A stretch of 64,000 nt of DNA from Algoriphagus sp. PAP.12 (GCF_026652115.1 NZ_JAPPSQ010000017.1:37239-101238), one strand, 5' to 3'; positions 27,203-36,803 are shown, counted from the first letter of the stretch. The notes: a model not told the origin generated them from the sequence alone. Translations and numbers: made by a program.

Positions 27203-28168
27203 ATGAAATCACTCACGTTTATTGTTTGCCTATTTTTCTCCATCCCTCTTCTGGCTCAGGAAACTTGGAAGGTTATACCTGCAACAGGAGATGCTATGAA
27301 ACGCCATGAAAACTCATTTGTGGAATGCAATGGAAAGTTTTATGCCTTGGGAGGAAGAGGAGATCGATCTGTGGATGAATTTGACCCTACCTCCAATACT
27401 TGGCAAAAAGTAGCTGATGCCCCGATGGAAATCAGCCATTTTCAAGCAGTCAGTTACAATAATGAAATTTGGGTGGTCGGCGCTTTCACCGGAGGTTATC
27501 CCCATGAAACCCCTATCGAAGACCTTTGGATTTTCAACCCTGAATCAAAATCCTGGCGAAAAGGCCTCAAACTGCCCGAAGGAAGATACCGAGGTTCTGC
27601 AGGTGTAGCTGTCAAAGGGGATAAAATCTATATGGTTTGCGGAATTCAAGATGGCCATTATGAGGGGTTCGTGCCTTGGTTTGATGTATTGGATCCAAAA
27701 ACCGGAAAATGGACAGCTCTTCCCAATGCTCCAAGGGCACGGGATCATGTCAGTGCTGCCATCGTCGGCAACAGGCTGTATTTAGCAGGAGGAAGAACTT
27801 CTCATGCGGCAATCGGGAAAGTCTTGGAGACAACTATCGATGAAGTGGATTTTTATGACTTTGAAACCGGAAAATGGGAAACTATTGAAGCGGATATTCC
27901 CACACCAAGAGCCGGAAATTCAAATTTGGGAATAGGACCTTATTTGGTGGTCATGAACGGAGAAAGCGGCGTTCAGGAATCCGCTCATGCAGAGGTAGAG
28001 GTTTTGGACACACGAGACCACACTTGGAAAACCCTTGCTCCATTAAACCAAGGAAGACATGGAACCGGAACCGTATTCTATAAAGGTAAAATCTATGTAG
28101 CAGCAGGTTCTGCCAATAGAGGTGGTGGTCCGGAATTGAATTCCATCGAGGTCATGGAGTTTAAATAA
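27203..28168 (+). CDS. Secreted Kelch-repeat beta-propeller protein
   Basis: A 321-residue protein with a signal peptide ending PLLAQ and about five or six Kelch blades, each carrying a GG doublet and spaced Trp/Tyr residues (FYALGGRGDRSVDEFD; LYLAGGRTSH; IYVAAGSANRGGG). The length covers one six-blade propeller and nothing else. No catalytic residues of galactose oxidase are evident. Probably periplasmic or extracellular ligand or protein binding; ligand unknown. Confidence 0.82.
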   Translation: MKSLTFIVCLFFSIPLLAQETWKVIPATGDAMKRHENSFVECNGKFYALGGRGDRSVDEFDPTSNTWQKVADAPMEISHFQAVSYNNEIWVVGAFTGGYPHETPIEDLWIFNPESKSWRKGLKLPEGRYRGSAGVAVKGDKIYMVCGIQDGHYEGFVPWFDVLDPKTGKWTALPNAPRARDHVSAAIVGNRLYLAGGRTSHAAIGKVLETTIDEVDFYDFETGKWETIEADIPTPRAGNSNLGIGPYLVVMNGESGVQESAHAEVEVLDTRDHTWKTLAPLNQGRHGTGTVFYKGKIYVAAGSANRGGGPELNSIEVMEFK

Positions 28169-28331
28169 AGGATATTCATTTAAAGATTTAAGAAGTTTTT
28201 GATTAGGTGACTTTTGAAAAATCGAAAGTCATAATCTTATAAAAACCATCCAATAAATTGTAAATCTTCTAGAGCTATTCTTGCCAACTTTGTATCAGGA
28301 AATAGCCGAAGAATTATAATTAGTTAAAACC

Positions 28332-28541
28332 ATGAAAACTTTAACATTCAAAACCAATATCAATTGCGGGAATTGCCTTGCAAAAGTAACTCCGATTCTC
28401 AACGCCGAATCCAATATCGAATCTTGGAAAGTAGATTTGGAAGATCCCGAAAGAACACTGACAGTGGAAACAGAAAGCCTCTCTCCAGAAGAAGTGAAGA
28501 AAACCGTTTTGAAATCAGGCTTTTTGGCAACACCGAAGTAA
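28332..28541 (+). CDS. HMA-domain metallochaperone (CopZ/Atx1-like)
   Basis: A 69-residue single HMA domain with the CxxC metal site in NINCGNCLAK (Asn-Cys-Gly-Asn-Cys rather than the common Met-x-Cys-x-x-Cys). It would deliver Cu(I) to a P-type ATPase or buffer it in the cytoplasm. It is the first gene of the copper island; the CopB-type ATPase downstream lacks an HMA domain, so this free domain may replace it. Confidence 0.85.
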   Translation: MKTLTFKTNINCGNCLAKVTPILNAESNIESWKVDLEDPERTLTVETESLSPEEVKKTVLKSGFLATPK

Positions 28542-28561
28542 AATAAGAAAGCTGACCTTAG

Positions 28562-28604
28562 AAAGCTGAATGGAAGAATTTAAACAACTGATATTCAGCT
28601 TTTT
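28562..28604 (+). terminator. Hairpin after the HMA chaperone gene
   Basis: Perfect 10-bp stem AAAGCTGAAT (28562-28571) and ATTCAGCTTT (28593-28602) with a 21-nt loop and a short T-run. Could be a weak terminator between the chaperone gene and the efflux operon. Confidence 0.4.
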
Positions 28605-28650
28605 AACAAAACCATAAACATTCATAAATTTATTCCGTAAATTTGAACAG

Positions 28651-29064
28651 TTGAAAAAGCTGATCTCCATAGCGCTATCCTTGATGGTTCTGTTCTCCTC
28701 TGTGGGAATGGCCAAGACCACCCATATCTGTATGGGAGAGGAAATGGAAACTGCTTTGGGTTTTGTAGCCACCCATTTGGATTGTGGAATGGAATCTACC
28801 TCTTCCCACTCCAATGAGGATGGAAAAGCGCATTTGGAAAAAAGTAAATGCTGTGAAAATCAGAGTCAGCAAATCCAACTCGATGACGAAACCTCTCTAA
28901 AAAAGCAGCAAAGCCAATTGGATTTCAATTTCGCGGTCGCTTTTGTTCAGGTTTTTATTTTTGGTTTGAATCAGCAAGCTGATACCAATAATTCCTATTC
29001 ACCTTACTTCTCTCCCCCACTTGATCAGGATTTATGTGTCCTGCATCAAAGTTTTTTGATTTAA
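28651..29064 (+). CDS. HYC_CC_PP family exported protein
   Basis: A 137-residue protein with an N-terminal signal peptide (MKKLISIALSLMVLFSS). The mature part has the family's three marks: a His/Cys motif here THICMGEEME, a CC pair in KSKCCENQ, and a Pro-Pro motif in YFSPPLDQD near the C-terminus. Such proteins are found next to CusA-type efflux genes in Bacteroidota. Cys, His and Met content suggests periplasmic metal binding, but no function is established. The start is a TTG at 28651, chosen for the signal peptide. Confidence 0.72.
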   Translation: MKKLISIALSLMVLFSSVGMAKTTHICMGEEMETALGFVATHLDCGMESTSSHSNEDGKAHLEKSKCCENQSQQIQLDDETSLKKQQSQLDFNFAVAFVQVFIFGLNQQADTNNSYSPYFSPPLDQDLCVLHQSFLI

Positions 29065-29066
29065 AA

Positions 29067-29141
29067 TCATTCTGATGGCTTCGGTCAATCGTGCCCGGAT
29101 ACTTCGTATCCAATGCTTTTCTTTTTGCACAATCAGAATGA
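29067..29141 (+). promoter_or_regulatory. Structured leader just before cusA
   Basis: TCATTCTGAT (29067-29076) and ATCAGAATGA (29132-29141) are a perfect 10-bp inverted repeat enclosing a second perfect hairpin GGATAC-TTC-GTATCC (29097-29111). The outer stem ends 3 bp before the cusA ATG at 29145, so it could mask translation initiation. Confidence 0.45.
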
Positions 29142-29144
29142 ATC

Positions 29145-32100
29145 ATGCTCAATTCAATCATTAAATATTTCTTAGAAAATAAGTTAGTCACTGTCCTGCT
29201 ACTGCTTTTAATTGTAGCCTGGGGCATTGCGACCGCTCCCTTCAATTGGGAGACTGGAATCATTCCTCGTGATCCAGTGCCTGTTGATGCCATCCCTGAT
29301 ATTGGCGAAAACCAACAAATCGTTTTCACCGAATGGATGGGAAGGTCTCCGCAGGACGTAGAAGATCAGATTACTTACCCATTGACTACTTCCCTACTGG
29401 GACTACCTGGAGTAAAAAGTGTCAGAAGTAGTTCAGCATTCGGCTTTTCCAGTATTTACATCATTTTCAATGAGGATATTGAATTCTATTGGAGTCGATC
29501 CCGCGTTTTAGAAAAGCTCAATTCTCTTCCTTCTGGCCTTCTTCCGGAAGGAGTTCAGCCAAAGTTGGGACCTGATGCAACAGCATTAGGTCAAGTATAT
29601 TGGTACACTTTGGAAGGCAGGGATTCGGAAGGAAATCCTGCAGGGGGATGGGACTTACATGAGTTACGATCCATCCAGGACTATTATGTTCGCTATTCTC
29701 TCACGGCCGTAGATGGAGTTTCGGAAGTAGCCTCTGTTGGTGGCTATATCAAAGAATACCAAGTAGATGTAGATCCTGCAGCCCTCAAAGCAAACGGAGT
29801 TAGTTTGATGGATGTCATGTCCGCAGTCAAAAAATCGAATTTGGATGTTTCTGCCAATACCATTGAAGTCAATAAAGTAGATTACTTCATCAGAGGCTTA
29901 GGTTATGTGGAGAATTTAAGTGACCTAGATCAAGCGGTGGTCAAGGTTACCAACAACGTTCCTATACGAATTCAGGATGTGGCCAAGGTCAATATTGGTC
30001 CGCAACCTAGAAATATGGGTGGAATCCTAGACAAATCCGGAGCTGAGGCTGTAGGAGGTGTGGTCATCGCCCGATATGGTGACAATCCGCTGAAAGTCAT
30101 AGAAGGTGTAAAAGCTGAGATTGAAAAGATTTCCGACGGCCTTCCCAGCAAAACCCTAGCTGACGGCACCCTTTCTAAAGTTACTATCGTTCCTTTCTAC
30201 GATAGAACCAATCTGATTTATGAAACTCTAGGCACCTTATACGAGGCCATTTCCTTACAGATTTTGATTACCATCATCGTGATTATTGTGATGGTTTACA
30301 ATCTGCGGGCTTCCTTGCTGATTTCAGCCCTTTTGCCATTGGCAGTTCTGATGTGTTTTATTTTCATGAAATACGTTGGGGTTGATGCCAATATTGTGGC
30401 CCTATCCGGTATTGCGATCGCCATCGGAACCATGGTGGATTTGGGGATTATCCTCAATGAGAATATCCTCCGTCATTTGGAAATGCCTGCAGAAGGTAAG
30501 TCCAAACTTCAGATAGTCTATGAAGCTACAGCCGAAGTTGGTGGGGCAATTTTAACGGCTGTCAGCACAACCATTGTCAGTTTCCTACCGGTATTTACCC
30601 TGCAGGCTGCAGAAGGAAAGCTATTCGGGCCATTGGCTTATACCAAATCGTTTGCCCTGATTTCAGCGGTTATCTTCACCTTGTTGATCATGCCTGCATT
30701 TTCTCACTGGTTTTTCTCCTTCAAGAGTTATAAAGGGAAATTCTCAAGATTTGGAAACTATGCTCTCATGGTTTTAGGATTGATTATCGCCTTTACGGTT
30801 TGGTCTTGGGCAGGTTGGGTACTAGTTGGATATGGATTGATCCATTCCTTGGCATTCCATTTTCCAGAAAAAATTGAATCCAGAAAGAATGCATTAATCA
30901 TTGCGGTAACTCTTTTGGCAGTTGCATCTCTGCTGACTTCAGAATGGATGCCCCTGGGAGTCTCGAATAGTTATGCAATTAACTTTGGATTTATTGCCAT
31001 TATCTTAACCTTGGTTTTGGGAGGATTTACACTTTTCATTCGTGTTTATCCTCAAATTCTTCATTGGTGTTTAGAAAATAAAAAGACCTTCCTTGCATTC
31101 CCAATGCTGGTCTTGGTCCTAGGTGCATCTGTTTGGTTGGGTTTCTCCACAGTTTTTGGATTTATCCCCAAGACTTTGGATAAAGTAGGTATCAATATGA
31201 GAACTACCTCGCTTTGGTCTGGGCTTTCCCATACATTTCCTGGTTTGGGAGAGGAGTTTATGCCTTCTTTGAATGAAGGTTCTTTCCTTCTGATGCCCAC
31301 TACAATGCCACATGCCGGCGTCCAGGAAAATAAGGACGTTCTCCAAAAATTGGATATGCTGGTCACAGCAATTCCGGAGGTGGAGTTGGTAGTTGGCAAA
31401 GCCGGTCGAGCTGAAACGGCTATTGACCCTGCTCCTTTGACCATGTTTGAGAATACGATCAATTATAAAAGTGAATTTATAAGTGATCAAAATGGAAATA
31501 GAGTCCGGTTCAAGGTCAATGGTGATGGCCAGTTTGAATTAAAAAATGGGAGCTTTTTTGATCCTCAAACGATGGAACCTCATCTGATCGAAACCTCCCA
31601 ATTGGTGGAAGATCCTGATGGAGAATATTTCCGACAATGGAGGACTCATATTAGAAATCCTGATGATATCTGGAATGAAATTGTCGGAGTTATCCAGATC
31701 CCGGGAGTTACCTCTTCCCCAAAATTACAACCTATCGAAACCCGTTTGGTCATGTTGCAAACCGGGATGAGAGCACCCATGGGAATCAAAGTATATGGAC
31801 CTGATCTTCAAACTATTGAAGAGTTTGGTTTAAAGTTGGAGAAATACCTCAAAGAGGTTCCTTCAGTCAAAAAAGAAGCCGTTTTTGCAGACAGAATTGT
31901 CGGTAAGCCCTATTTGGAATTGGATATCAAACGGGATGAGATTTCCAGATATGGAATGAATGTAGTAGACGTTCAGGATTTTATCGAAACAGCTATTGGC
32001 GGCATGCAACTTAGTACCACAGTCGAAGGTCGGGAGCGATATCCTATCCGCGTTCGGTACGCTCGGGAGTTCCGTGATGATCCAGGAGCAATTGAGAATA

Positions 32101-32978
32101 TCCAGGTCCCAACACCTTTGGGTAATTATATTCCATTAGGTCAGCTGGCCGATATCACCTACAGACCTGGACCGGACATGATCCGTGGAGAAAACAGCTT
32201 CCTAGTAGGTTATGTGTTATTGGATAAACAAGCGGGATATGCTGAGGTTTCAGTGGTTGAGGATGCACAAAACTACCTTCAAAGTAAAATAGACTCTGGC
32301 GAGTTGATCGTTCCAAAAGGAGTTCGCTATGTCTTCTCAGGAAGCTATGAAAATCAAATTCGCGCTGAGAAAAGGCTTTCAATCGTAGTTCCTCTTTCTC
32401 TGATAGTGATCTTCTTGATTCTCTATTTCCAATTTAGAGCAGTTTCTACTACCCTCTTTGTATTTACGGGCATCGCCATGGCATTTTCAGGTGGATTCTT
32501 GATGCTATGGCTATATGGACAGGATTGGTTTATGAACTTCTCTGTTTTCGAAGTTCCGATGCGTGATCTTTTCCAAATGAAGACCATTAATCTATCAGTT
32601 GCGGTGTGGGTTGGTTTTATTGCTCTCTTTGGTATTGCCACAGATGACGGGGTGGTGGTTGCTTCCTATTTGGATCAAAGCTTCAAAGCACATCAACCGA
32701 CTACTGCTCAAGAAGTTCGAAATGCAGTCATTGAAGCAGGGAAAAGAAGAGTACTCCCTTGCTTGATGACTACAGCCACTACCCTTTTGGCATTGGTTCC
32801 TATCCTTACCTCCACAGGCAGAGGATCGGATATCATGATTCCAATGGCAATTCCTTCATTGGGAGGAATGGTATTGGAACTAACGACCGTATTCATCGTG
32901 CCGACTCTCTATTGTTGGTGGGCTGAAAGAAAATTAAAGAACAATTCTGCTGTATTTACTTCAGATGAAAATCAATAG
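29145..32978 (+). CDS. cusA: CusA/CzcA-type heavy-metal efflux RND permease
   Basis: Inner-membrane proton-driven pump of the HME-RND family that drives Cu(I)/Ag(I) or divalent metal out through a tripartite channel. Visible are an N-terminal TM helix, porter domains with IPDIGENQQIVFTEW, the TM4 motif AIGTMVDLGIILNENI and a C-terminal TM block with GIATDDGVVVASYLDQ. At 1277 residues it is some 230 longer than E. coli CusA. Extra hydrophobic segments lie at about residues 535-680 (NYALMVLGLIIAFTVWSW and following), and there is an inserted soluble loop near 770-860. It starts the permease-TolC-adaptor run. Metal specificity (Cu favoured) is inferred from neighbours. Confidence 0.92.
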   Translation: MLNSIIKYFLENKLVTVLLLLLIVAWGIATAPFNWETGIIPRDPVPVDAIPDIGENQQIVFTEWMGRSPQDVEDQITYPLTTSLLGLPGVKSVRSSSAFGFSSIYIIFNEDIEFYWSRSRVLEKLNSLPSGLLPEGVQPKLGPDATALGQVYWYTLEGRDSEGNPAGGWDLHELRSIQDYYVRYSLTAVDGVSEVASVGGYIKEYQVDVDPAALKANGVSLMDVMSAVKKSNLDVSANTIEVNKVDYFIRGLGYVENLSDLDQAVVKVTNNVPIRIQDVAKVNIGPQPRNMGGILDKSGAEAVGGVVIARYGDNPLKVIEGVKAEIEKISDGLPSKTLADGTLSKVTIVPFYDRTNLIYETLGTLYEAISLQILITIIVIIVMVYNLRASLLISALLPLAVLMCFIFMKYVGVDANIVALSGIAIAIGTMVDLGIILNENILRHLEMPAEGKSKLQIVYEATAEVGGAILTAVSTTIVSFLPVFTLQAAEGKLFGPLAYTKSFALISAVIFTLLIMPAFSHWFFSFKSYKGKFSRFGNYALMVLGLIIAFTVWSWAGWVLVGYGLIHSLAFHFPEKIESRKNALIIAVTLLAVASLLTSEWMPLGVSNSYAINFGFIAIILTLVLGGFTLFIRVYPQILHWCLENKKTFLAFPMLVLVLGASVWLGFSTVFGFIPKTLDKVGINMRTTSLWSGLSHTFPGLGEEFMPSLNEGSFLLMPTTMPHAGVQENKDVLQKLDMLVTAIPEVELVVGKAGRAETAIDPAPLTMFENTINYKSEFISDQNGNRVRFKVNGDGQFELKNGSFFDPQTMEPHLIETSQLVEDPDGEYFRQWRTHIRNPDDIWNEIVGVIQIPGVTSSPKLQPIETRLVMLQTGMRAPMGIKVYGPDLQTIEEFGLKLEKYLKEVPSVKKEAVFADRIVGKPYLELDIKRDEISRYGMNVVDVQDFIETAIGGMQLSTTVEGRERYPIRVRYAREFRDDPGAIENIQVPTPLGNYIPLGQLADITYRPGPDMIRGENSFLVGYVLLDKQAGYAEVSVVEDAQNYLQSKIDSGELIVPKGVRYVFSGSYENQIRAEKRLSIVVPLSLIVIFLILYFQFRAVSTTLFVFTGIAMAFSGGFLMLWLYGQDWFMNFSVFEVPMRDLFQMKTINLSVAVWVGFIALFGIATDDGVVVASYLDQSFKAHQPTTAQEVRNAVIEAGKRRVLPCLMTTATTLLALVPILTSTGRGSDIMIPMAIPSLGGMVLELTTVFIVPTLYCWWAERKLKNNSAVFTSDENQ

Positions 32979-32981
32979 GCC

Positions 32982-34385
32982 ATGAGAAAAATTTCAATTC
33001 TATTATTCCTGCTTACGGCCGTTTCTACTTTCTCCAGAAGCCAAAATCTGGATGATTACCTCATTCAGGCTGGAGAAAACAACCCTGAACTGCAGGCTTA
33101 TTATCATGAATATCTGGCATCTCTTGAAAAAGCGCCACAGGTAGGTAGCCTACCAGACCCTGAATTGTCGATGGGGATTTTCTTTTCCCCTATGGAGCGG
33201 TGGATGGGAAATCAGGTAGCAGACCTCAAACTGATGCAGATGTTTCCTTGGTTTGGAACTTTGGGTGTCAAAAAAGAAGAAGCCAACCTGATGGCCCATG
33301 CCAAATACCAGGTGTTTTTGGATGCCAAAAACAAGCTTTTCTATCAAGTAAAGTCCACCTATTACGAGTTGTATCAAACACAGGAGGAAATCGAGATTAA
33401 TCAGGAAAACCTGGAATACTTGAAGGAATATGAGCGCTTGGCTTTGGTAAAGTTCAAAAGTTCATCTACTCCAGGGGCAACTTCCTCTTCCATGCCCCAA
33501 CCCGCCATGAATGCTAGCACAAGCAGTTCTGCATCCGGGATGGGATCAATGAATGGTTCTCAGGCGAACCGCGCTCCAGTTGGAAATCCAGGGATGGCAA
33601 GCGTTGGTGGAATGACTTCTTCTGGAACTGGAATGAGTGATATTCTCCGTATTAGGATGCAGGTCAAGGAGCTCGAAAGCACGATTGCTAGTCAAAAAGA
33701 CCGGTTAATACCACTTCAGATCAAATTCAATCAGTTGCTAAACAGAGACATAAATAGCCCGATTTCCAATTTAGATTCACTGGAGAGTACCAGTTTAATT
33801 TGGGATAAAATGGTTCTGCTGGACAGTATCACCAGCCAAAACCCAATGCTTGCCATGTATGATACCGAAATGGAAGTTCTGGATCAGCAAGAAAAAATGG
33901 CTCGTTTGGACGGAAGACCCATGTTTGGTGCCGGAGTAGATTATATGCCTTTTCAGCCACGACTTGAAAGTGGTATGTCTATGGGTGGAAGAAACATGGT
34001 CATGCCCATGGTAACTATGACCTTGCCTATTTATAGGAAAAAAACCAATTCCAAACTCAAAGAAACCGACTACCTAAGAGAGGCTACACTTTTGCGAAAG
34101 GAAAAGGAAGAAAATATGCTGGCGATGCAATGGGCTAATGCCATTCGTGATTTGGAAGATGCCAACCGAAATATTGTCCTCTATGATGAGCAAAGTAAAC
34201 TGGCAGAACAAACTTTAAGTCTTTTGCTTACTTCCTTTTCATCAGATGGTCAAGAAATGGAAGAAGTCCTTCGGGTCAATCAGCAGCTGTTGAATTATAG
34301 ACTTCAACGCATGATTGCGATTGTACAACAACACAAAAGTCTAGCGCTATTGGAATCCCTGGGTTCCGAAAGCTCACTCAATTAA
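32982..34385 (+). CDS. TolC-family outer-membrane efflux protein
   Basis: The outer-membrane channel of the tripartite pump, 467 residues with a signal peptide and the two long helical hairpin repeats of the family. Residues about 160-219 are an unusual low-complexity insert rich in Ser, Gly, Pro and Met (seven Met) within the first hairpin region (for example STPGATSSSMPQPAMN). The gene starts 3 bp after cusA and ends 11 bp before the adaptor gene, so the three are one transcript. Confidence 0.9.
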   Translation: MRKISILLFLLTAVSTFSRSQNLDDYLIQAGENNPELQAYYHEYLASLEKAPQVGSLPDPELSMGIFFSPMERWMGNQVADLKLMQMFPWFGTLGVKKEEANLMAHAKYQVFLDAKNKLFYQVKSTYYELYQTQEEIEINQENLEYLKEYERLALVKFKSSSTPGATSSSMPQPAMNASTSSSASGMGSMNGSQANRAPVGNPGMASVGGMTSSGTGMSDILRIRMQVKELESTIASQKDRLIPLQIKFNQLLNRDINSPISNLDSLESTSLIWDKMVLLDSITSQNPMLAMYDTEMEVLDQQEKMARLDGRPMFGAGVDYMPFQPRLESGMSMGGRNMVMPMVTMTLPIYRKKTNSKLKETDYLREATLLRKEKEENMLAMQWANAIRDLEDANRNIVLYDEQSKLAEQTLSLLLTSFSSDGQEMEEVLRVNQQLLNYRLQRMIAIVQQHKSLALLESLGSESSLN

Positions 34386-34396
34386 AAAATCAAGCT

Positions 34397-36172
34397 ATGC
34401 AAAAGCTATTAGAAAATAAATGGATCAAAATTGTGGCTATTCTCCTAGTAGGAGTTGTCATCGGATGGATTGTCAAGCCAAGCTCCAATTCTTCCCTAGA
34501 GAATGAACATGACCACAGTGCAGCGGCTGAAAATCAACTTTGGACTTGTTCCATGCATCCTCAAATCAAGTTAAATGAGCCAGGATCCTGCCCGATTTGC
34601 GGAATGGACCTAATCCCTGTTTCTAGCAATTCTTCTTCTGGAAACTCTAATCCTTTGGTGTATGAAATGACCCCTGATGCAGTTGCGCTGGCAAATATCC
34701 ATACCACTAAAGTAGGTGGATCCACTTCAGGAAATGAGGTGGTTTTAACAGGAAAAATTCAAACCGACGAACGTGAAAATGCAGCAATAACCGCCAAATT
34801 TCCAGGTCGGATCGAAAAGCTCTACGTCTCTTTTACCGGTGAACAAGTTCGTGCAGGACAAAAATTGGCCAGCATTTACTCTCCCGAATTGATGACTGCC
34901 CAGCAGGAATTAATCGAAGCGGCCAAGTCAAAAAGCACATTCCCTGAACTTTACCAAGCCGCTAAGGAAAAGTTGAAACTTTGGAAATTGAGCGAACAAC
35001 AAATCGCTTCCATTGAGTCCGTTGGAAAGATCCAGGAACAAATGGACGTGATTGCTGAGCATGGTGGTGTGGTAACCCAGAGAAATATCTCTGTTGGAGA
35101 CTATGTGAATACCGGTAGTGTCTTATTTCAGGTAGTCAATCTTTCCAAGCTCTGGGTTTTAATGGATGCCTATGAATCTGACTTGCCATTTATGAAAGTG
35201 GGCGATGAAGTTTCATTTACTGCTGCAGGAGTTCCTGGGGAGACTTTTAAAGCAAAGGTCAGCTTTATCGATCCATTGATCAATCCCAATACGCGAGCAG
35301 CCTCTATCCGGGCAGAAATATCCAATGCCCAAGGAAAATTGAAGCCTGAAATGTTTGTTACGGCAACAATCTCCTCGAAAAGCAGCTCCACTCCTACTGA
35401 ACTTTCAATCCCTAGAACAGCCCTCCTCTGGACAGGCAAAAGGTCCATTGTCTATGTCAAAGTTCCTGACTCAGAGGTTCCGGCATTTGAAATGCGCGAG
35501 GTCAATTTAGGATCCAAGGTGGGTGAAGATTACAGAGTTGAATCTGGGATTATGCCAGGGGAAGAAATTGTCACCAATGGAGTATTTGCTGTGGATGCTG
35601 CTGCTCAGCTTTCAGGTAGCTACAGCATGATGAATAGACCTGAATCCAAATCATTGGATGTTCCAGAAGCCTTTAGAACTCAGATCACAGCTTTGGCTGA
35701 TGCCTATTTTGAAATCAAAAACGGCTTAGTTTCAGACGATTTGACCGAGAGTCAAAAAGGAGTCAGAGATGCAAAAAATACCCTTTCTAAAGTAGATATG
35801 ATGCTATTGGAAGGAACTGCCCACGAACACTGGATGATGCTGATGAAACAAATTCAGTCCAATTTGGACCAAATGGAAAAAAGTACAGAATTGGAGAGTT
35901 CTCGGAAGTTATTCTCCGAACTTTCCACTGCCGTCCTGGAAATGACAGAAAGGTTTGGTCTCAACAAGGCAGTGGTTTACAAAGATTATTGCCCTATGGC
36001 ATTTGGAGATCAGGGAGCATTTTGGCTTTCAGAAAGTAAAAACATTACCAATCCCTACTTTGGAGCATCCATGCTTACCTGTGGGGAAGTCAAACAGACT
36101 TACTTAAAAGGCCAGCCAGTTCTAGATACCCAATTACCGAAAACAACAATTCAAACAACACATAATCATTAA
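34397..36172 (+). CDS. CusB-type periplasmic adaptor with metal-binding and DUF3347 domains
   Basis: The membrane-fusion subunit linking CusA and TolC. In order: TM anchor (about 10-27), a heavy-metal-binding domain (about 48-75; WTCSMHPQIK and GSCPICGMDLIP, Cys and Met ligands), a barrel-sandwich/alpha-hairpin adaptor core (about 95-410), and a C-terminal DUF3347 domain (about 425-585) ending in KDYCPMAFGDQGAFWLSES and SMLTCGEV. At 591 residues it is much longer than E. coli CusB (about 380 mature) because of the extra domains. The same DUF3347 domain is encoded again by the next gene. Confidence 0.93.
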   Translation: MQKLLENKWIKIVAILLVGVVIGWIVKPSSNSSLENEHDHSAAAENQLWTCSMHPQIKLNEPGSCPICGMDLIPVSSNSSSGNSNPLVYEMTPDAVALANIHTTKVGGSTSGNEVVLTGKIQTDERENAAITAKFPGRIEKLYVSFTGEQVRAGQKLASIYSPELMTAQQELIEAAKSKSTFPELYQAAKEKLKLWKLSEQQIASIESVGKIQEQMDVIAEHGGVVTQRNISVGDYVNTGSVLFQVVNLSKLWVLMDAYESDLPFMKVGDEVSFTAAGVPGETFKAKVSFIDPLINPNTRAASIRAEISNAQGKLKPEMFVTATISSKSSSTPTELSIPRTALLWTGKRSIVYVKVPDSEVPAFEMREVNLGSKVGEDYRVESGIMPGEEIVTNGVFAVDAAAQLSGSYSMMNRPESKSLDVPEAFRTQITALADAYFEIKNGLVSDDLTESQKGVRDAKNTLSKVDMMLLEGTAHEHWMMLMKQIQSNLDQMEKSTELESSRKLFSELSTAVLEMTERFGLNKAVVYKDYCPMAFGDQGAFWLSESKNITNPYFGASMLTCGEVKQTYLKGQPVLDTQLPKTTIQTTHNH

Positions 36173-36182
36173 TTAAAAAACT

Positions 36183-36788
36183 ATGAAAAAGACCGGTTTA
36201 TTTGCCCTAGCCCTCGGAATCCTATTGTATTCTTGCTCAGGTTCCAAAACAGAAGATCACTCCATGCACGAAGACCATGAGATGGAAGGTAGTGAGATGC
36301 ACGATGGTCATGATATGGGAAGCTCGGATTCAGAACATTCTACCATGATGAAAGCAGAAGGAACCACAGCCATCATTGATACTTACCTTGCTGTAAAAAA
36401 TGCATTGGTTAGTGACGATTCTAAAGCCGCTGCTGCTCAAAGTGGAGAATTGGTAAATGCTCTTAAGGCTTTTGATTTGAATTCTTCAAAGGGAGAAGAC
36501 ATTGAAGAGCTAGAAAGGCTACAAATGGAGGCTGCTATGGTAGCAGAAAATCTTTCTGCAGATGATATCGCTGCCCAGAGAGAAAGCTTCCAGGCTCTAA
36601 GTGTTTTGATGAAAGACTTTATCAAGATTGCCGGAACAGACAGAACTTTGTATCAGCAATATTGCCCGATGTATAAAAACAACACGGGTGGTATTTGGTT
36701 GAGCGCTTCCGAAGACATCAAAAACCCGCTTTTCGGAAGCTCTATGTTGACTTGCGGAAGAGTTGAGGAGACTTTAGCTTTGAATTAA
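36183..36788 (+). CDS. DUF3347 lipoprotein
   Basis: A 201-residue lipoprotein (lipobox LLYSCSG) with a His/Met/Asp-rich linker (HSMHEDHEMEGSEMHDGHDM) and a DUF3347 domain (about 62-198) ending QQYCPMYKNNTGGIWLSASE and SMLTCGRV. The Cys, Met and His pattern fits periplasmic copper binding. It is a stand-alone copy of the adaptor's C-terminal domain, 10 bp downstream, so a role in metal delivery to the adaptor is a reasonable inference. Confidence 0.82.
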   Translation: MKKTGLFALALGILLYSCSGSKTEDHSMHEDHEMEGSEMHDGHDMGSSDSEHSTMMKAEGTTAIIDTYLAVKNALVSDDSKAAAAQSGELVNALKAFDLNSSKGEDIEELERLQMEAAMVAENLSADDIAAQRESFQALSVLMKDFIKIAGTDRTLYQQYCPMYKNNTGGIWLSASEDIKNPLFGSSMLTCGRVEETLALN

Positions 36789-36803
36789 TCTGAATGAGGA
36801 TAT

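Noticed and set aside
28638..28645. TAAATTTG as a -7 box for the HYC_CC_PP gene
   Set aside because: It would put the transcription start on or inside the TTG start codon, leaving no leader; likely a chance match in AT-rich DNA.
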